A stretch of 64,000 nucleotides of DNA from Vogesella mureinivorans (GCF_007644035.1 NZ_VMTV02000134.1:186001-250000); one strand, 5' to 3'; shown: positions 35,287 through 44,462, numbered from the stretch's first letter. Numbers and translations: made by a program. The notes: generated by a model not told the origin, from the letters alone.

Positions 35287-36606
35287 GTGAGCAAGTACGG
35301 CGAACTGGTTCAGCGCATTATCAGCAGCATCCGGCACGGCGATTACCAGCGTGGCGACACCCTGCCCTCGCTGCGCCAGCTGGTGCAGCAATACGGCGTG
35401 GGCCTGAATACCGCGCGGCGCACTTACTACGAGCTGGAAAAGCTTGGCTACGTGGTGGCACAGCCGCGCCGTGGCTATGTGGTGGCCGCCGACGCTGGCG
35501 GTGGCAGCGACAGCCTGGCCGCACCGCTGGGTGCCCCCTTCATCCACCCTGCCCTGTACGATACCCGCCCGCTGACCCACGCCTTTGTCGGTGCCATGCG
35601 CCACTATGCCCAGGCCCTGGCCGAGCCAGCGCTGGCGGGCATCCCTGCCCTGCGCCGCCAGATTGCCCAGCAAGCCTACGCGGAAGGCTGGCAGGTGCAC
35701 GCCGACGAAGTGCTGATTACCTGTGGTGGCATGGAGGCGCTATCGCTGGCGGTAGCCGCGGTCACGCATGGCGTGGCACAGCCGCAGGTGGCGGTGCTGC
35801 AGCCTGCTTTCCCCGGCCTGCTGGGGGGGCTGGCCGAGCAAGGCGTGGCCATCTTGCCGCTGGTGTTGGCCGCAGATGGCAGCGTGAATACTGCCGCGCT
35901 GGAGCAAGCGCTGTCACGGGGGCAGGTGCAAGCCATCGCGCTGATGAGCGCCTATTGCCACCCGCACGGGCGCAGCCTGCTACCGGCTACCCGCCAGCAG
36001 CTGCTGGGCCTGGCACAGCGTTACGATGTGCCGGTAATCGAAGACGATGCCTACCGTTTACTGGGTTTTGATGGCACGGTGCCTTTGCCCATGAAGGCCG
36101 ACGATCAGGATGGCCGCATCCTGCTGTGTGGCACGTTTTCCAAATCCATGGCGCCAGGCTACCGCGTGGGCTGGCTGCTACCCGGGCGCTATGGCGAGCT
36201 GGTGCGGCGGTTGAAGCTGGCGCAGACACTGGCCTCGCCGCTACCCAACCAGCTCGCGCTGGCCGAGCTGTTATCCGGTGGCCGCTATCTGCCGGGGCTG
36301 CGCCGCTTGCGCCAGCAGCTGGCCGACAAGGTAGGCCAGCTGGAAACCCTGTTGCGGCCAACTCTGCCCGATGGCGCTACCCTGCAGCCCGCCCAGGGCG
36401 GTTATTTTGTCTGGCTGCGCGATATCCCGGCCGACTGTGTGCAGCTGGCCGCTGCCGCCCAGCGCCACGCCATCCAGCTGGCGCCGGGTACCTTGTGCCA
36501 GCCGGACGCCGCCGGGCGCCATGCCCTGCGGCTGAATGCCAGCTATTTTTCCCCCGACCAGCAGCCCGCGCTGGACTGGCTGGCCCGCGCCATGCGCCGC
36601 GTGTAG
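35287..36606 (+). CDS. MocR-type GntR/aminotransferase regulator
   Basis: Fusion regulator (439 aa): a GntR winged helix at residues 1-70 (GDTLPSLRQLVQQYGVGLNTARRTYYELEKLG) followed by a fold-type I aminotransferase domain with PLP-binding Lys near 286 in GTFSKSMAPGYRVGW. Typical of the MocR/PdxR group that senses PLP and amino compounds. GTG start at 35287. Target unknown; the solute-binding protein 54 bases upstream on the same strand is a candidate partner. Confidence 0.87.
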   Translation: MSKYGELVQRIISSIRHGDYQRGDTLPSLRQLVQQYGVGLNTARRTYYELEKLGYVVAQPRRGYVVAADAGGGSDSLAAPLGAPFIHPALYDTRPLTHAFVGAMRHYAQALAEPALAGIPALRRQIAQQAYAEGWQVHADEVLITCGGMEALSLAVAAVTHGVAQPQVAVLQPAFPGLLGGLAEQGVAILPLVLAADGSVNTAALEQALSRGQVQAIALMSAYCHPHGRSLLPATRQQLLGLAQRYDVPVIEDDAYRLLGFDGTVPLPMKADDQDGRILLCGTFSKSMAPGYRVGWLLPGRYGELVRRLKLAQTLASPLPNQLALAELLSGGRYLPGLRRLRQQLADKVGQLETLLRPTLPDGATLQPAQGGYFVWLRDIPADCVQLAAAAQRHAIQLAPGTLCQPDAAGRHALRLNASYFSPDQQPALDWLARAMRRV

Positions 36607-36618
36607 CCAGCGTGTGGC

Positions 36619-37974
36619 TCAGGGCATCAGGATGCGTGACATTTCCGTGACTTTGTCCTGTGGCGTGTGGCGGTCTTGTAGGGCAATGCTGATCGGGTGG
36701 CTGCCTTTGCCCAATACCGCGGGGTCGGCCATCACATTGATGGTAAAGCTCAGTTCGCCATCGCCGGGTACCTGCAATAGCTTGGGCAGGCGCTGCCCCA
36801 CTACCCCTTCACCCGCTGCGGTCAGCGTGTAGGTGCGGGCGTCCGGGCGGGTGTTGAAGATGCGCACGGTGTAGGCGTTTTCGATATAACCATCCGCCGT
36901 TTCGCGCGCCATCACGGCACGGTCGCGCAGGATTTCTACCCGGAAGGGCTCGCGTTGCCACAGGCCGACCGCCATCAGCAAGACGGTGCTGCCAATCAGG
37001 CTGGCGTAGATCACCGCCCGTGGGCGCTGCCAGAACGATGGCGGTGCAGCACCTTGCTCCATGGCATTCTGGGTAGACAGGCGAATCAGGCCACGCGGTG
37101 CGGCCAACTTGTCCATGACTTCGTCACAGGCATCAATGCACACGCCACAGCCGATGCACTCGTACTGCAGCCCTTGGCGGATATCAATGCCGGCCGGGCA
37201 CACCTGTACGCACAGCCCGCAATCCACACAGGCCCCTTGCGCTTTGCTACCGTCTTTGCGGCGCGCGCCGCGTGGCTCGCCGCGCTGCTCGTCGTAGGCC
37301 ACGATCAGCGTGTCGCGGTCGAACATCACCCCCTGAAAGCGCGCGTAAGGGCACATGTGCTTGCACACCTGTTCGCGCAGGTGGCCAGCCAGCAGCCAGG
37401 TGAAACCGCCGTAGCTCAGGGCAAAAAAGGCCTCCCAAAAGCCGGTTTGCCCGGCGGGCAGCCCGGCGACCAGCTGGCGCATGGGGCTGAAGTAGCCCAC
37501 CAGGGTCAGGCCGGTCCACAAGGAAAACAGCAGCATGCTGCCCTGGCTGGCCCCTTTGCGTAGCAGCTTTTCGGCGCTCCATGGCGCCGCATCGCGCTTG
37601 CGCCGGGCATTGGGTGGCCCCTCGAACAAGCGCTCTATCCACACCATGATTTCGGTGTAGACCGTTTGCGGGCACGAAAAACCGCACCATAGCCGCCCGG
37701 CAATCATGGTCCACAGAAACAGCCCCAGCGCGCTGATGATCAGCATGGCCGCCAGGTAGATAAAGTCCTGTGGCAGCAGGGTCAGGCCAAACAGGTACAG
37801 GCGCATGGCGTCGAAATCGAAACGCACCGCCTGCTGGCCGTGCCAGTTCAGCCATGGGGTCAGAAAGTAGATGAGCTGGGTAGCGATGACAAAGCCGGTG
37901 CGCCAGTGGTTAAAGCGGCCGCGGCCTAGCTTGGGGTAGAGTTTGCTGGAAACAAAATGAATGGGCGTTGCCAT
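36619..37974 (-). CDS. ccoG: Cytochrome oxidase accessory protein CcoG (FixG/RdxA)
   Basis: Membrane iron-sulfur protein (451 aa) needed for assembly of cbb3 oxidase, probably in copper reduction. Transmembrane helices near residues 27-47, 70-95, 145-165, 180-200 and 325-345; LWCGFSCPQTVYTE near 100; two 4Fe-4S motifs CVDCGLCVQVCP and CIGCGVCIDACD near 245-285; a C-terminal Ig-like periplasmic domain. The ccoNOPQ genes are not in the window, but this indicates a microaerobic cbb3 oxidase. Confidence 0.93.
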   Translation of the reverse strand: MATPIHFVSSKLYPKLGRGRFNHWRTGFVIATQLIYFLTPWLNWHGQQAVRFDFDAMRLYLFGLTLLPQDFIYLAAMLIISALGLFLWTMIAGRLWCGFSCPQTVYTEIMVWIERLFEGPPNARRKRDAAPWSAEKLLRKGASQGSMLLFSLWTGLTLVGYFSPMRQLVAGLPAGQTGFWEAFFALSYGGFTWLLAGHLREQVCKHMCPYARFQGVMFDRDTLIVAYDEQRGEPRGARRKDGSKAQGACVDCGLCVQVCPAGIDIRQGLQYECIGCGVCIDACDEVMDKLAAPRGLIRLSTQNAMEQGAAPPSFWQRPRAVIYASLIGSTVLLMAVGLWQREPFRVEILRDRAVMARETADGYIENAYTVRIFNTRPDARTYTLTAAGEGVVGQRLPKLLQVPGDGELSFTINVMADPAVLGKGSHPISIALQDRHTPQDKVTEMSRILMP

Positions 37975-38190
37975 GGTGGTTGCTGCCTTGCAGTAAAACG
38001 ATGCCGCAGCTTAGGCAGCGTGCAGGCAGGCAGACAGGCACAGATCGCCGGCATCGGCAGGGCACAGCGGGCGGGATAGCCCGGTGTTTGATATGTGTCA
38101 GCTTGCCGGCCAGGCATGTTGCGGCGATGGGCGAGTGGGCCTGGCTGGTTGCCGGCCGGTGCGCGGGTCTCGCCGCCGTGACACACCATG
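37975..38190. other. Spacer between the diguanylate cyclase and ccoG
   Basis: About 215 bases with no supported gene. It is the promoter region for ccoG on the minus strand. No clear FNR/Anr half-sites were identified by eye. Confidence 0.35.
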
Positions 38191-38222
38191 AAAAAAGCCA
38201 GTCAGGGTGACTGACTGGCTTT
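38191..38222 (-). terminator. Terminator of the PAS-GGDEF gene
   Basis: A 12-bp perfect stem, AAAGCCAGTCAG/CTGACTGGCTTT, with a 5-base loop, followed on the minus strand by T6. Confidence 0.82.
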
Positions 38223-38248
38223 GGCTGGTGGTAAGGGCAAGGGGCCTG

Positions 38249-40084
38249 CTAGCCGGCGCGCACCTGGTTGCGGCCTTCCTGTTTGGCCAGATACAGGGCC
38301 GCGTCGGCGCGCGCCATCATCGGCGTGGCCGTGGCGTCGCCGGGGTACAGCTCGCTGATGCCGATGCTGACGGTAAAGTGCACCGGCTCGCCGCCTTGCG
38401 GGTTGTCCAGCTGCAGTGCGGCCACGGCCTGGCGCACGCGTTCCATGATCTGGGTAGCGGTGTAGCGGTCGGTATCGGGCAGCAGGATGGCGAACTCCTC
38501 GCCGCCCAGGCGGCCGCAAACATCTTCTATGCGCACGCTGCCCTGGCAGCAGCTGGCGAAGGTGCGCAGCACCTCGTCGCCAAAAGCATGACCATGGCGG
38601 TCGTTCAGCAGCTTGAAGTGATCCAGGTCCAGCATGGCCAGCGACAGCGGGCGCTCCCAGCGTTGGCCGCGGGCGATTTCCTCGGTGCAGCGCTGCATGA
38701 ACTGGCGGCGGTTATACAGGCTGGTCAGCTCGTCGGTATTGGCCAGCCGGATCAGGTCGGCCTGCAGCTTCTTGGCATCGCTGACATCGTGCTTAATGGC
38801 CACCATGCGCAGCAGGCGCCCTTCTGCCGACATGACTGGCGCCACCGAGATGGTTTCAAAATACAGTTGGCCGCTGCGGTTGTGGCTGGACAGCTCGCCG
38901 CGCCAGGTTTCACCGCCAAGAATGGTGGTTTGCAGCTCGGGTTTGAACTGCGGGTGCTCGCCCAGCAGAACGTCGTCCAGCTTGCGTTGGCCGCAGATTT
39001 CTTCGCTGCGGTAGCCGGTCATTTCCACAAACGCCGGGTTGACGTATTCCACATGCCCCTTGCCGTTGGCAATGATGATGGCCTCGGCAGCGTGGTCGAT
39101 GGCCACGCTGCGGGTGGCCAGTGCGTCGGTCAGCTCGGTATTGCGCTGGAAGCGCCGCACGCCCAGTGCCAGTAGCAGGGTGCAGATCAGCCAGCCGCCC
39201 AGCATCAGCCAGGCTTTATTGCGCCAGGGTGCCAGCAGGGTTTCTTTATCAATGCCTACCGTGACCATCAGCGGCAGCCGTTCTACCTTGCGCATGGAGT
39301 GCAGGCGGGTGCGTTTGTCTAGTGCGGAGGTGTATTCATAGCTGGCTTCCACATCGCCACGCTGCAACATGCTAAGTGCTTCCGGGTCGTTTACCGGTGC
39401 TACCGGCATGGGCGATAGCATGGGTTGGCGTGCCAATAGCTGCATGCGGGTGTCGGCAAAGGCCATCACGTCGTGGTGGCCGCCTACCAGGGTGCGGTCT
39501 ATCAGCTGCTGGAAGTGGCTGGTGCGGATGACGGTGCCCAGCAGGCCGATAACGCGGCCATCTATGCCCCGTACCCTTTGGGTGGCCATCACGACCAGGT
39601 CACCACTGGCGCCTTTGAAGCGCTCGCTGACAAAGCGGTCTTCCTTGCTGGGGGACAGCATGGCTTTGCAGTAGCTGCGTTCGCGGGCGTCAAAGCCGGG
39701 AGAGACTTTGAACGACAGCACCAGCTGGCAGTTACGGTCTACCAGAATCATGTCGTAGGCTTGTGGCACGCCACGCATGGCACGCACCAAGCGGCTTTCC
39801 AGTGCGGTGCGTTCTGCCGGGGGCTGCGAGGTCTGGAAGTCATTTTCTTCCAGCTGCTCGGCAACCATGTTTTGCAGTAGCTCAACTTCGCGGAAATCTT
39901 GCCGCATCCATTCGGAGAACAGCAGGCTTTCCATGCGCGCCTGGGCATGGCCTTGCGCGACAGTCGTCTGGTAGGAAGACCATAGTTCGGCAACGCCGCT
40001 GAGCAGCAACAGCAGGCTGATCAGCGCGCCGTATGTCAGTGCCTTGAAGCGGCTGTGGGAGGCGAGGTGCGAGACGTGAGGCAT
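38249..40084 (-). CDS. Membrane diguanylate cyclase with Cache-like and PAS domains
   Basis: About 611 aa. Two transmembrane helices (about 15-37 and 288-307) bracket a periplasmic Cache-type sensor. A PAS domain (about 330-440; EYVNPAFVEMTGYRSEE) and GGDEF domain follow. Active-site motif GGEEF near residue 527, with the inhibitory I-site R-x-x-D (RIED) five residues before it, so it should be an active, feedback-inhibited c-di-GMP synthase. The ATG at 40084 is preferred over an in-frame TTG nine bases upstream. Confidence 0.9.
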   Translation of the reverse strand: MPHVSHLASHSRFKALTYGALISLLLLLSGVAELWSSYQTTVAQGHAQARMESLLFSEWMRQDFREVELLQNMVAEQLEENDFQTSQPPAERTALESRLVRAMRGVPQAYDMILVDRNCQLVLSFKVSPGFDARERSYCKAMLSPSKEDRFVSERFKGASGDLVVMATQRVRGIDGRVIGLLGTVIRTSHFQQLIDRTLVGGHHDVMAFADTRMQLLARQPMLSPMPVAPVNDPEALSMLQRGDVEASYEYTSALDKRTRLHSMRKVERLPLMVTVGIDKETLLAPWRNKAWLMLGGWLICTLLLALGVRRFQRNTELTDALATRSVAIDHAAEAIIIANGKGHVEYVNPAFVEMTGYRSEEICGQRKLDDVLLGEHPQFKPELQTTILGGETWRGELSSHNRSGQLYFETISVAPVMSAEGRLLRMVAIKHDVSDAKKLQADLIRLANTDELTSLYNRRQFMQRCTEEIARGQRWERPLSLAMLDLDHFKLLNDRHGHAFGDEVLRTFASCCQGSVRIEDVCGRLGGEEFAILLPDTDRYTATQIMERVRQAVAALQLDNPQGGEPVHFTVSIGISELYPGDATATPMMARADAALYLAKQEGRNQVRAG

Positions 40085-40221
40085 GATCCGCAAATCATTC
40101 GGGAATAAGCCATCATTCTTGCATGAAGCGCAGGCTTTTGCAGGTATCGATAGTTAAAGCGTAGATGACCTGTGCACTGCATGTGGTGGCTTTCCTATTG
40201 CCACGCCGGTGTTGATAGCGT

Positions 40222-40854
40222 TCAGGGCGCCAGTATCAGTTTCAGGCCCAGCAAGACAAACAAGGTGCCGGCAATACGGTCCAGCAGGGTGCTGCGCTGT
40301 GGTGAGGTGTTGAGCCAGCGCCCGGCATGGCCGGCAAAATAGCCCAGTAAGCCGAACACCACGGCGGCCTGCAGCGTGAATAGCAGCCCCAGCTGTGCGG
40401 TTTGCCAGGCAAGTTGCCCATGCTGGCTGATAACGAACTGCGGCAAGAACGCCAGGAAAAACAGCACGACTTTGGGGTTGATGGCGTTGGCGAGCAGGCC
40501 TTTGACAAACAGCTTGCCGGCGCTTTCGCGCGGGTTGTGCTGTTGCGCTGCATTGAGCAGGCTGCCCTGGCTGCGCCAAGCCTGCCAGCCCAGCCAGATC
40601 AGATAAGCACCGCCAGCTATTTTGAGTGCAGCAAACGCCAGCGGCGAGGCGGCCAGCAGGGCGCTGATACCCAGTGCGGCCAACAGCGTGTGGCTCAGGC
40701 AGCCCAGCGCGCAACCCAGGCCAAACGCTATGCCGTGGCGGCGTCCCTTTGCCATGCCCAGGCTCAAGACCATCAGGTTGTCCGGCCCCGGCGAGAGGGT
40801 CACCAGTACGGCGGCCGCCAGAAACCCCAGTGTTTGTTCCATGCCTAGCAGCAT
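40222..40854 (-). CDS. LysE/RhtB family exporter
   Basis: A 210-aa exporter with six hydrophobic segments; the family signature TLSPGPDNLMVLSLGMAKG lies near residues 19-37 and NPKVVLFFLAFLPQF in the middle. AAGGAAAG precedes the first ATG; an internal ATG four codons later is possible. It is the second LysE-type exporter in the window; the two are clearly different in sequence. It lies downstream of a long regulatory-looking intergenic region. Confidence 0.87.
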   Translation of the reverse strand: MLLGMEQTLGFLAAAVLVTLSPGPDNLMVLSLGMAKGRRHGIAFGLGCALGCLSHTLLAALGISALLAASPLAFAALKIAGGAYLIWLGWQAWRSQGSLLNAAQQHNPRESAGKLFVKGLLANAINPKVVLFFLAFLPQFVISQHGQLAWQTAQLGLLFTLQAAVVFGLLGYFAGHAGRWLNTSPQRSTLLDRIAGTLFVLLGLKLILAP

Positions 40855-41401
40855 TGTCTTTCCTTATGCGGGGGCTTTTCTAGCCTTCGCCCCGTCATGA
40901 GCAGATCACGCTCTATCTTGTCTGGCGAAGTAGCTAGGGCCTGGATTTTATGGCCAACGATGAAACCCGGTCATGTTGCTACGCAGGCCTGGTTTCAGCC
41001 TGTCAGACATTGTGGCGATGTGGCCGCGATTTGGGAACGTTGTGCAGGACGGGTGGGTGTGAACAGTGTTTTCTGGCGGGGGGGATTTGGCTATTACGAT
41101 AGGGTGGCGCGCGGGGCGGCAGGTTTTTCGTAATTTAATAATGAATTACATAAAATTATTACGTAATGAACTTGGTGTGATGCAAGTAATCTGCGGGCAA
41201 GGCTGTGGATAACCTTGTCCACAGCCTGGGCGGCCGAAGGGCTGATTTTTATTGTGTGACACAAATTGTCGTCACGCAATAATTAATCATTTGATTCTAA
41301 AGGGATATTATAGAAATGCCGCAGGCGGGCGAGGTGATGGTGGTACGTATTGCGCTGTACTGCTGGCCGGCGCCAAGCCCTGAGCCTGGCGGCCTTGCAC
41401 C
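40855..41401. other. Long intergenic region with AT-rich tract and DnaA boxes
   Basis: 547 bases with no supported gene, between the 3' end of the receiver-TPR gene and the start of a LysE exporter. It contains an AT-rich tract (about 41128-41178) with short palindromes, a DnaA-box pair in a 10-bp inverted repeat (41202-41226), a further inverted repeat ATTGTGTGAC/GTCACGCAAT (41251-41260, 41271-41280), then another AT-rich stretch to 41314. Short open frames here lack ribosome sites and protein-like composition. Confidence 0.5.
41202..41226. promoter_or_regulatory. DnaA-box pair in an inverted repeat
   Basis: TGTGGATAA (41204-41212) is the exact complement of the DnaA box TTATCCACA. TTGTCCACA (41215-41223) differs from it by one base in the opposite orientation. 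Together they form a 10-bp inverted repeat, AGGCTGTGGA/TCCACAGCCT. Confidence 0.45.
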
Positions 41402-43009
41402 TTAGTCCGGCAAGATTTCCTGCTGGTTGGCTGCGTGGCGCAGCTTTTGCAGCGTAGCCACCAGGCCGTGTACCCGCTCGTGTTCTGCCGGTAGCCAGCC
41501 CAGCAGCTCTTGCGCCAGCCCGATACTGTTCTCGTCGGCCAGCTGCAGTAGCAGTGCACAGGCGTTCATGCCCAGGCGGTCATTGAGCGTGACGCTGGCG
41601 CTGTCGTACAGCAGCTTGGCGGCAGCGTCCTTTTTCTTGTCTTTGGTCAGCGATACGGCTTCGTCGTTGGTGTTTTGCAGAAAACCGTATGCATCATGTA
41701 CCGCACGGATCAGGCCGATACTTTTTTTGGCCATGGCGGTGAGCTGTTCGACATCCTGGTGGGTACGCACCAAGCGTAGCGCCAGCTGTTTTACCCAGTC
41801 GTAACCTTTATAACCGTCAATGTCATCAGGCAGGCGTGCTACGGCTTCCAGAAAGCGCACGCCGCTACGCCAGCTAAGCTGCTTTTGTAGCAGCAGCGCT
41901 GCGGCTTGTTTGAGCGATTCCTGGGCATCCATCCAGGATTTGCGGCCCAGCAGGGTCATGGCGCGGCAAACGTGCAGCAGGAACACATTGTGTTCGCCCT
42001 TCAGCATGCCACTAAGCTCGTTGGCGACCTGGTCCATCTTTTCGGCATTGCCGGCTTCGCTGTGCGCTTGCAGCAGGTCGATCAGCACGTCGGGGCCAAA
42101 GGCGCTGTTGTTACGGCCGATACGCACGGCTTTTTCCAGATACAGCGCGGCTTTGGCCGGGTCGCCCGCGTTCAGGGCGCTTTCACCGGTAAGGCACAGG
42201 CGGCGAAAGTTGCGCGGCGATAGCGCCACGGCTTTTTCCAGTACTTCAAGCGATTCGGCAAACTGGCCGCAGCGCGCCAGGTTGTGCGCCAGGGTGTCGT
42301 AGGCGTCGGTATAGTGGGGGGCTTCGCGGATGATCTCGTTCAGCAGCTCGCTGCTCTCTTCTACTTTGTCCTGTGCCTTGAAAATGCGTGCCAGCCCCAT
42401 TTTGGCCCAAGGGATGACGCGCAGGTCCAGTATGTCTGAGTAACACTTGCTGGCTTCCTGATAATGCTCCAGCGCCAGGTGGGTTTCCGCCAGCAGGCGC
42501 AGGACATCCAGCTTTTGTATGGGGTTGGCGGCTTTGCCGACCAGCTCATCCATGGTGGCAATAGCCAGGTCTTCGCGGCCATTCATCAGGTGCAGGTGTG
42601 CCGGTTTCAGAAAGCGCTTGCGGGTAAAGGCGGACTGCATGCGGTCGAACAGGGCCTGGCTGGAAAATGGCTTGAGGATGTAATCATCCGGGGCCACTTC
42701 GGCAGCGGCGACCACGCGTTCGTAGCTGCGTTCGCCGGTAATCATGATCCATACCGAGGTCAGCGGGTAGCTGCCGGTACTGCGCAGCTGTTCCAGCATT
42801 TCCTGCCCGTTCATGCCCTCGCCCAGGTTGTAGTCGCACAGCACAACATCGAAACTACGCTTTTGCAGGCGCATCAGGCCGTCTGCAGCGTTGGCTGCCG
42901 TTTCTGACCGGGTGACGCCTACGTTGCTGAGCATGGCGCGCAGCGACTGGCGCACGGTAAGCGAGTCGTCAATGATCAGTACGGAGGTGGTGTCGCTGAA
43001 TACGTTCAC
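41402..43009 (-). CDS. Response regulator receiver with TPR repeats
   Basis: A 535-aa cytoplasmic protein: receiver domain at residues 8-130 (phospho-acceptor D59 in VVLCDYNLGEG; acidic pocket IIDDS) followed by about 10 tetratricopeptide-like helical pairs (ALEHYQEASKCYSDILDL, QFAESLEVLEKAVALSPRN). No output DNA-binding or enzymatic domain, so it likely acts through protein contacts. GTG start. No partner kinase adjacent. Confidence 0.85.
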   Translation of the reverse strand: MNVFSDTTSVLIIDDSLTVRQSLRAMLSNVGVTRSETAANAADGLMRLQKRSFDVVLCDYNLGEGMNGQEMLEQLRSTGSYPLTSVWIMITGERSYERVVAAAEVAPDDYILKPFSSQALFDRMQSAFTRKRFLKPAHLHLMNGREDLAIATMDELVGKAANPIQKLDVLRLLAETHLALEHYQEASKCYSDILDLRVIPWAKMGLARIFKAQDKVEESSELLNEIIREAPHYTDAYDTLAHNLARCGQFAESLEVLEKAVALSPRNFRRLCLTGESALNAGDPAKAALYLEKAVRIGRNNSAFGPDVLIDLLQAHSEAGNAEKMDQVANELSGMLKGEHNVFLLHVCRAMTLLGRKSWMDAQESLKQAAALLLQKQLSWRSGVRFLEAVARLPDDIDGYKGYDWVKQLALRLVRTHQDVEQLTAMAKKSIGLIRAVHDAYGFLQNTNDEAVSLTKDKKKDAAAKLLYDSASVTLNDRLGMNACALLLQLADENSIGLAQELLGWLPAEHERVHGLVATLQKLRHAANQQEILPD

Positions 43010-43181
43010 GCCAGGGTTCTCTTGTCGTCGTTGTTATCGGGAGCAGGCTGTGCGCTGGAGGCTATCAATATAATCCAGCTTGCTTGAAAATCCGAATATA
43101 GAAACGGCATGTCATGTTGAAAGTGGCAAAAATGAGTGCAATAAGCTTAGATAAGAAAACCACCCTAAGCGGAGCGTAGCC

Positions 43182-43463
43182 ATGCAATACGAAGAGGTAG
43201 TGTCCCAACATTTTCTGACCCTGCGGCGTACGCCGTTTCCGCATGTGCTGATCGAGCAGGCATTGCTGGAAATGGGCGGCAGCGGCCCCGAGGGCATGAG
43301 TTACCGCAAGAAAGTGCTGGCGGCAGCAGGTTGGCCGCACGATGGCCTGGTGCCGTTTGCCAAGTACCCGGACCAGGCGGCCGCAGCGTTCAATCGCATC
43401 CGGCAGGCCTTGGCGTCAGCGCCCGATACGGAGGGCTTGCTGGTGTTGCTGCAGGCTAAATAG
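43182..43463 (+). CDS. Hypothetical protein (93 aa)
   Basis: A cytoplasmic, alpha-helical 93-residue protein with no signal peptide. MQYEEVVSQHFLTLRRTPFPHVLIEQ opens it; AAAAFNRIRQALASA is a likely helix near the end. GGAG lies upstream of the ATG. No family recognised. Codon use matches neighbours. An exact motif copy lies at 43330. It is divergent from the receiver-TPR gene. Confidence 0.6.
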   Translation: MQYEEVVSQHFLTLRRTPFPHVLIEQALLEMGGSGPEGMSYRKKVLAAAGWPHDGLVPFAKYPDQAAAAFNRIRQALASAPDTEGLLVLLQAK

Positions 43464-43492
43464 CGTTTGCACGCTGGCCGGCCCTGATGGCT

Positions 43493-43954
43493 CTAGCGCA
43501 GCGCGGAGCCATCGTCCTGGCGCTTGCGCATTTCCAGGTGCAGGCATTGCCTACGCTGGCTGCCAAACAGTGCGCCGCATTGCTGTAAGGCGGCCTGGCG
43601 GGCTTGGCAGTGGCTATTGGCTTGGCTAGCCGGGCAAGCAGGCGGGGTGAGCTGCCTGGCCACGCACTGGCGGCGTGCCGCCCCGGCCATGTCCCGGCAG
43701 GCCTGCTGTGCGGCGGCGAGCTGTTCGCAGCCGGCGCGGTCGCGTTCGCGCCGGCACAGGGCGGGCGGGGTGAACTGCTGCAGGCAGGCGGGCAGGTTGG
43801 CCGCAGTTTGATCCTGGCAGCTAGCCAGCCCGGCTTGCTGGTACTGGCAGGCGGGTAGGGGGCTATCCGGGGTGCAGTGTGCTGCCTGGCCCGCCCAGCT
43901 GGTGTGGCTGGCAAGCAGCCCTAGCACTAACAGGCCATACCTCAGGCTATTCAT
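43493..43954 (-). CDS. Secreted cysteine-rich hypothetical protein
   Basis: A 153-aa protein with signal peptide 1-21 (cleavage after SWA) and 12 cysteines in the mature part, an even number spaced by 7-15 residues with Gln/Ala/Arg-rich linkers (for example QCVARQLTPPACPAS). Likely periplasmic and disulfide-bonded. No family recognised. It is the first of three consecutive minus-strand genes for small exported proteins beside a two-component system. Confidence 0.65.
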   Translation of the reverse strand: MNSLRYGLLVLGLLASHTSWAGQAAHCTPDSPLPACQYQQAGLASCQDQTAANLPACLQQFTPPALCRRERDRAGCEQLAAAQQACRDMAGAARRQCVARQLTPPACPASQANSHCQARQAALQQCGALFGSQRRQCLHLEMRKRQDDGSALR

Positions 43955-43989
43955 AAGCGTCCCTTTGGCCTGCCAAGGCGGGCGGTAAC

Positions 43990-44343
43990 TTAGCTGTCCG
44001 GCCCGCTATCCGGCGGTGGTGCGTTAAGGCGGTCCTGCTTTTTGCGCCAGCGATGCCAGGCTTTGGGTGGTGCCTCTGCCGCCGGCATGCTGGCCTGTCT
44101 CTCTGATGGCAGGTGCAGGCGTATCGCGTCGTGACGGCGGTAGAACTGGCGCAGGCGGCGGGCTTCTTCTTCGCTGATTTCGCCCCGCACCACGGCTTCG
44201 CGCAGGCGTAGCTCGCGCAGGCGCAGTACATCCGCCCGTTCCAGCGGCGGGGTGTGGATACCCGGCGGTGGCGGGCTGGCGTGGGCGGCGTTGCCTATGC
44301 CTAACATAATCCAGCATAGCAACATCGATAGCAGCGGCTTCAT
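43990..44343 (-). CDS. Secreted hypothetical protein with helical repeat motif
   Basis: A 117-aa exported protein: signal peptide about 1-22, a proline-rich linker (SPPPPGIHTPP), then a basic helical segment REAVVRGEISEEEARRLRQF. That segment resembles the EAVLSGALTDAELATLK motif repeated twice in the next protein upstream, suggesting a shared fold. Proline-rich tail. Function unknown. Confidence 0.6.
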   Translation of the reverse strand: MKPLLSMLLCWIMLGIGNAAHASPPPPGIHTPPLERADVLRLRELRLREAVVRGEISEEEARRLRQFYRRHDAIRLHLPSERQASMPAAEAPPKAWHRWRKKQDRLNAPPPDSGPDS

Positions 44344-44462
44344 ATTCTGATTCTATCCTGCGCCGTTTCGTGGCGCCATGGCAGGCCAGTGCCGCGGTGG
44401 CTAACGGCATAAAGCCTGCCGGGCAGGGCCGGGCAGGCGGGGGGATGCAGGGTCAGGCAGGT

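Noticed and set aside
38191-38222. GCCAGTCAG here as a second copy of the MITE end.
   Set aside because: It is fully explained as one arm of a perfect terminator hairpin, without the TAAT end or any flanking duplication.
40897-41133. A 78-codon plus-strand frame in the long intergenic region.
   Set aside because: No ribosome site, no protein-like pattern, and it runs into the AT-rich tract; not supported as a gene.
41128-41314. The DnaA-box region as the chromosomal oriC.
   Set aside because: Only two boxes are visible, and dnaA, dnaN, rpmH, gidA and parAB are absent. A minor DnaA-binding site is the stronger reading.
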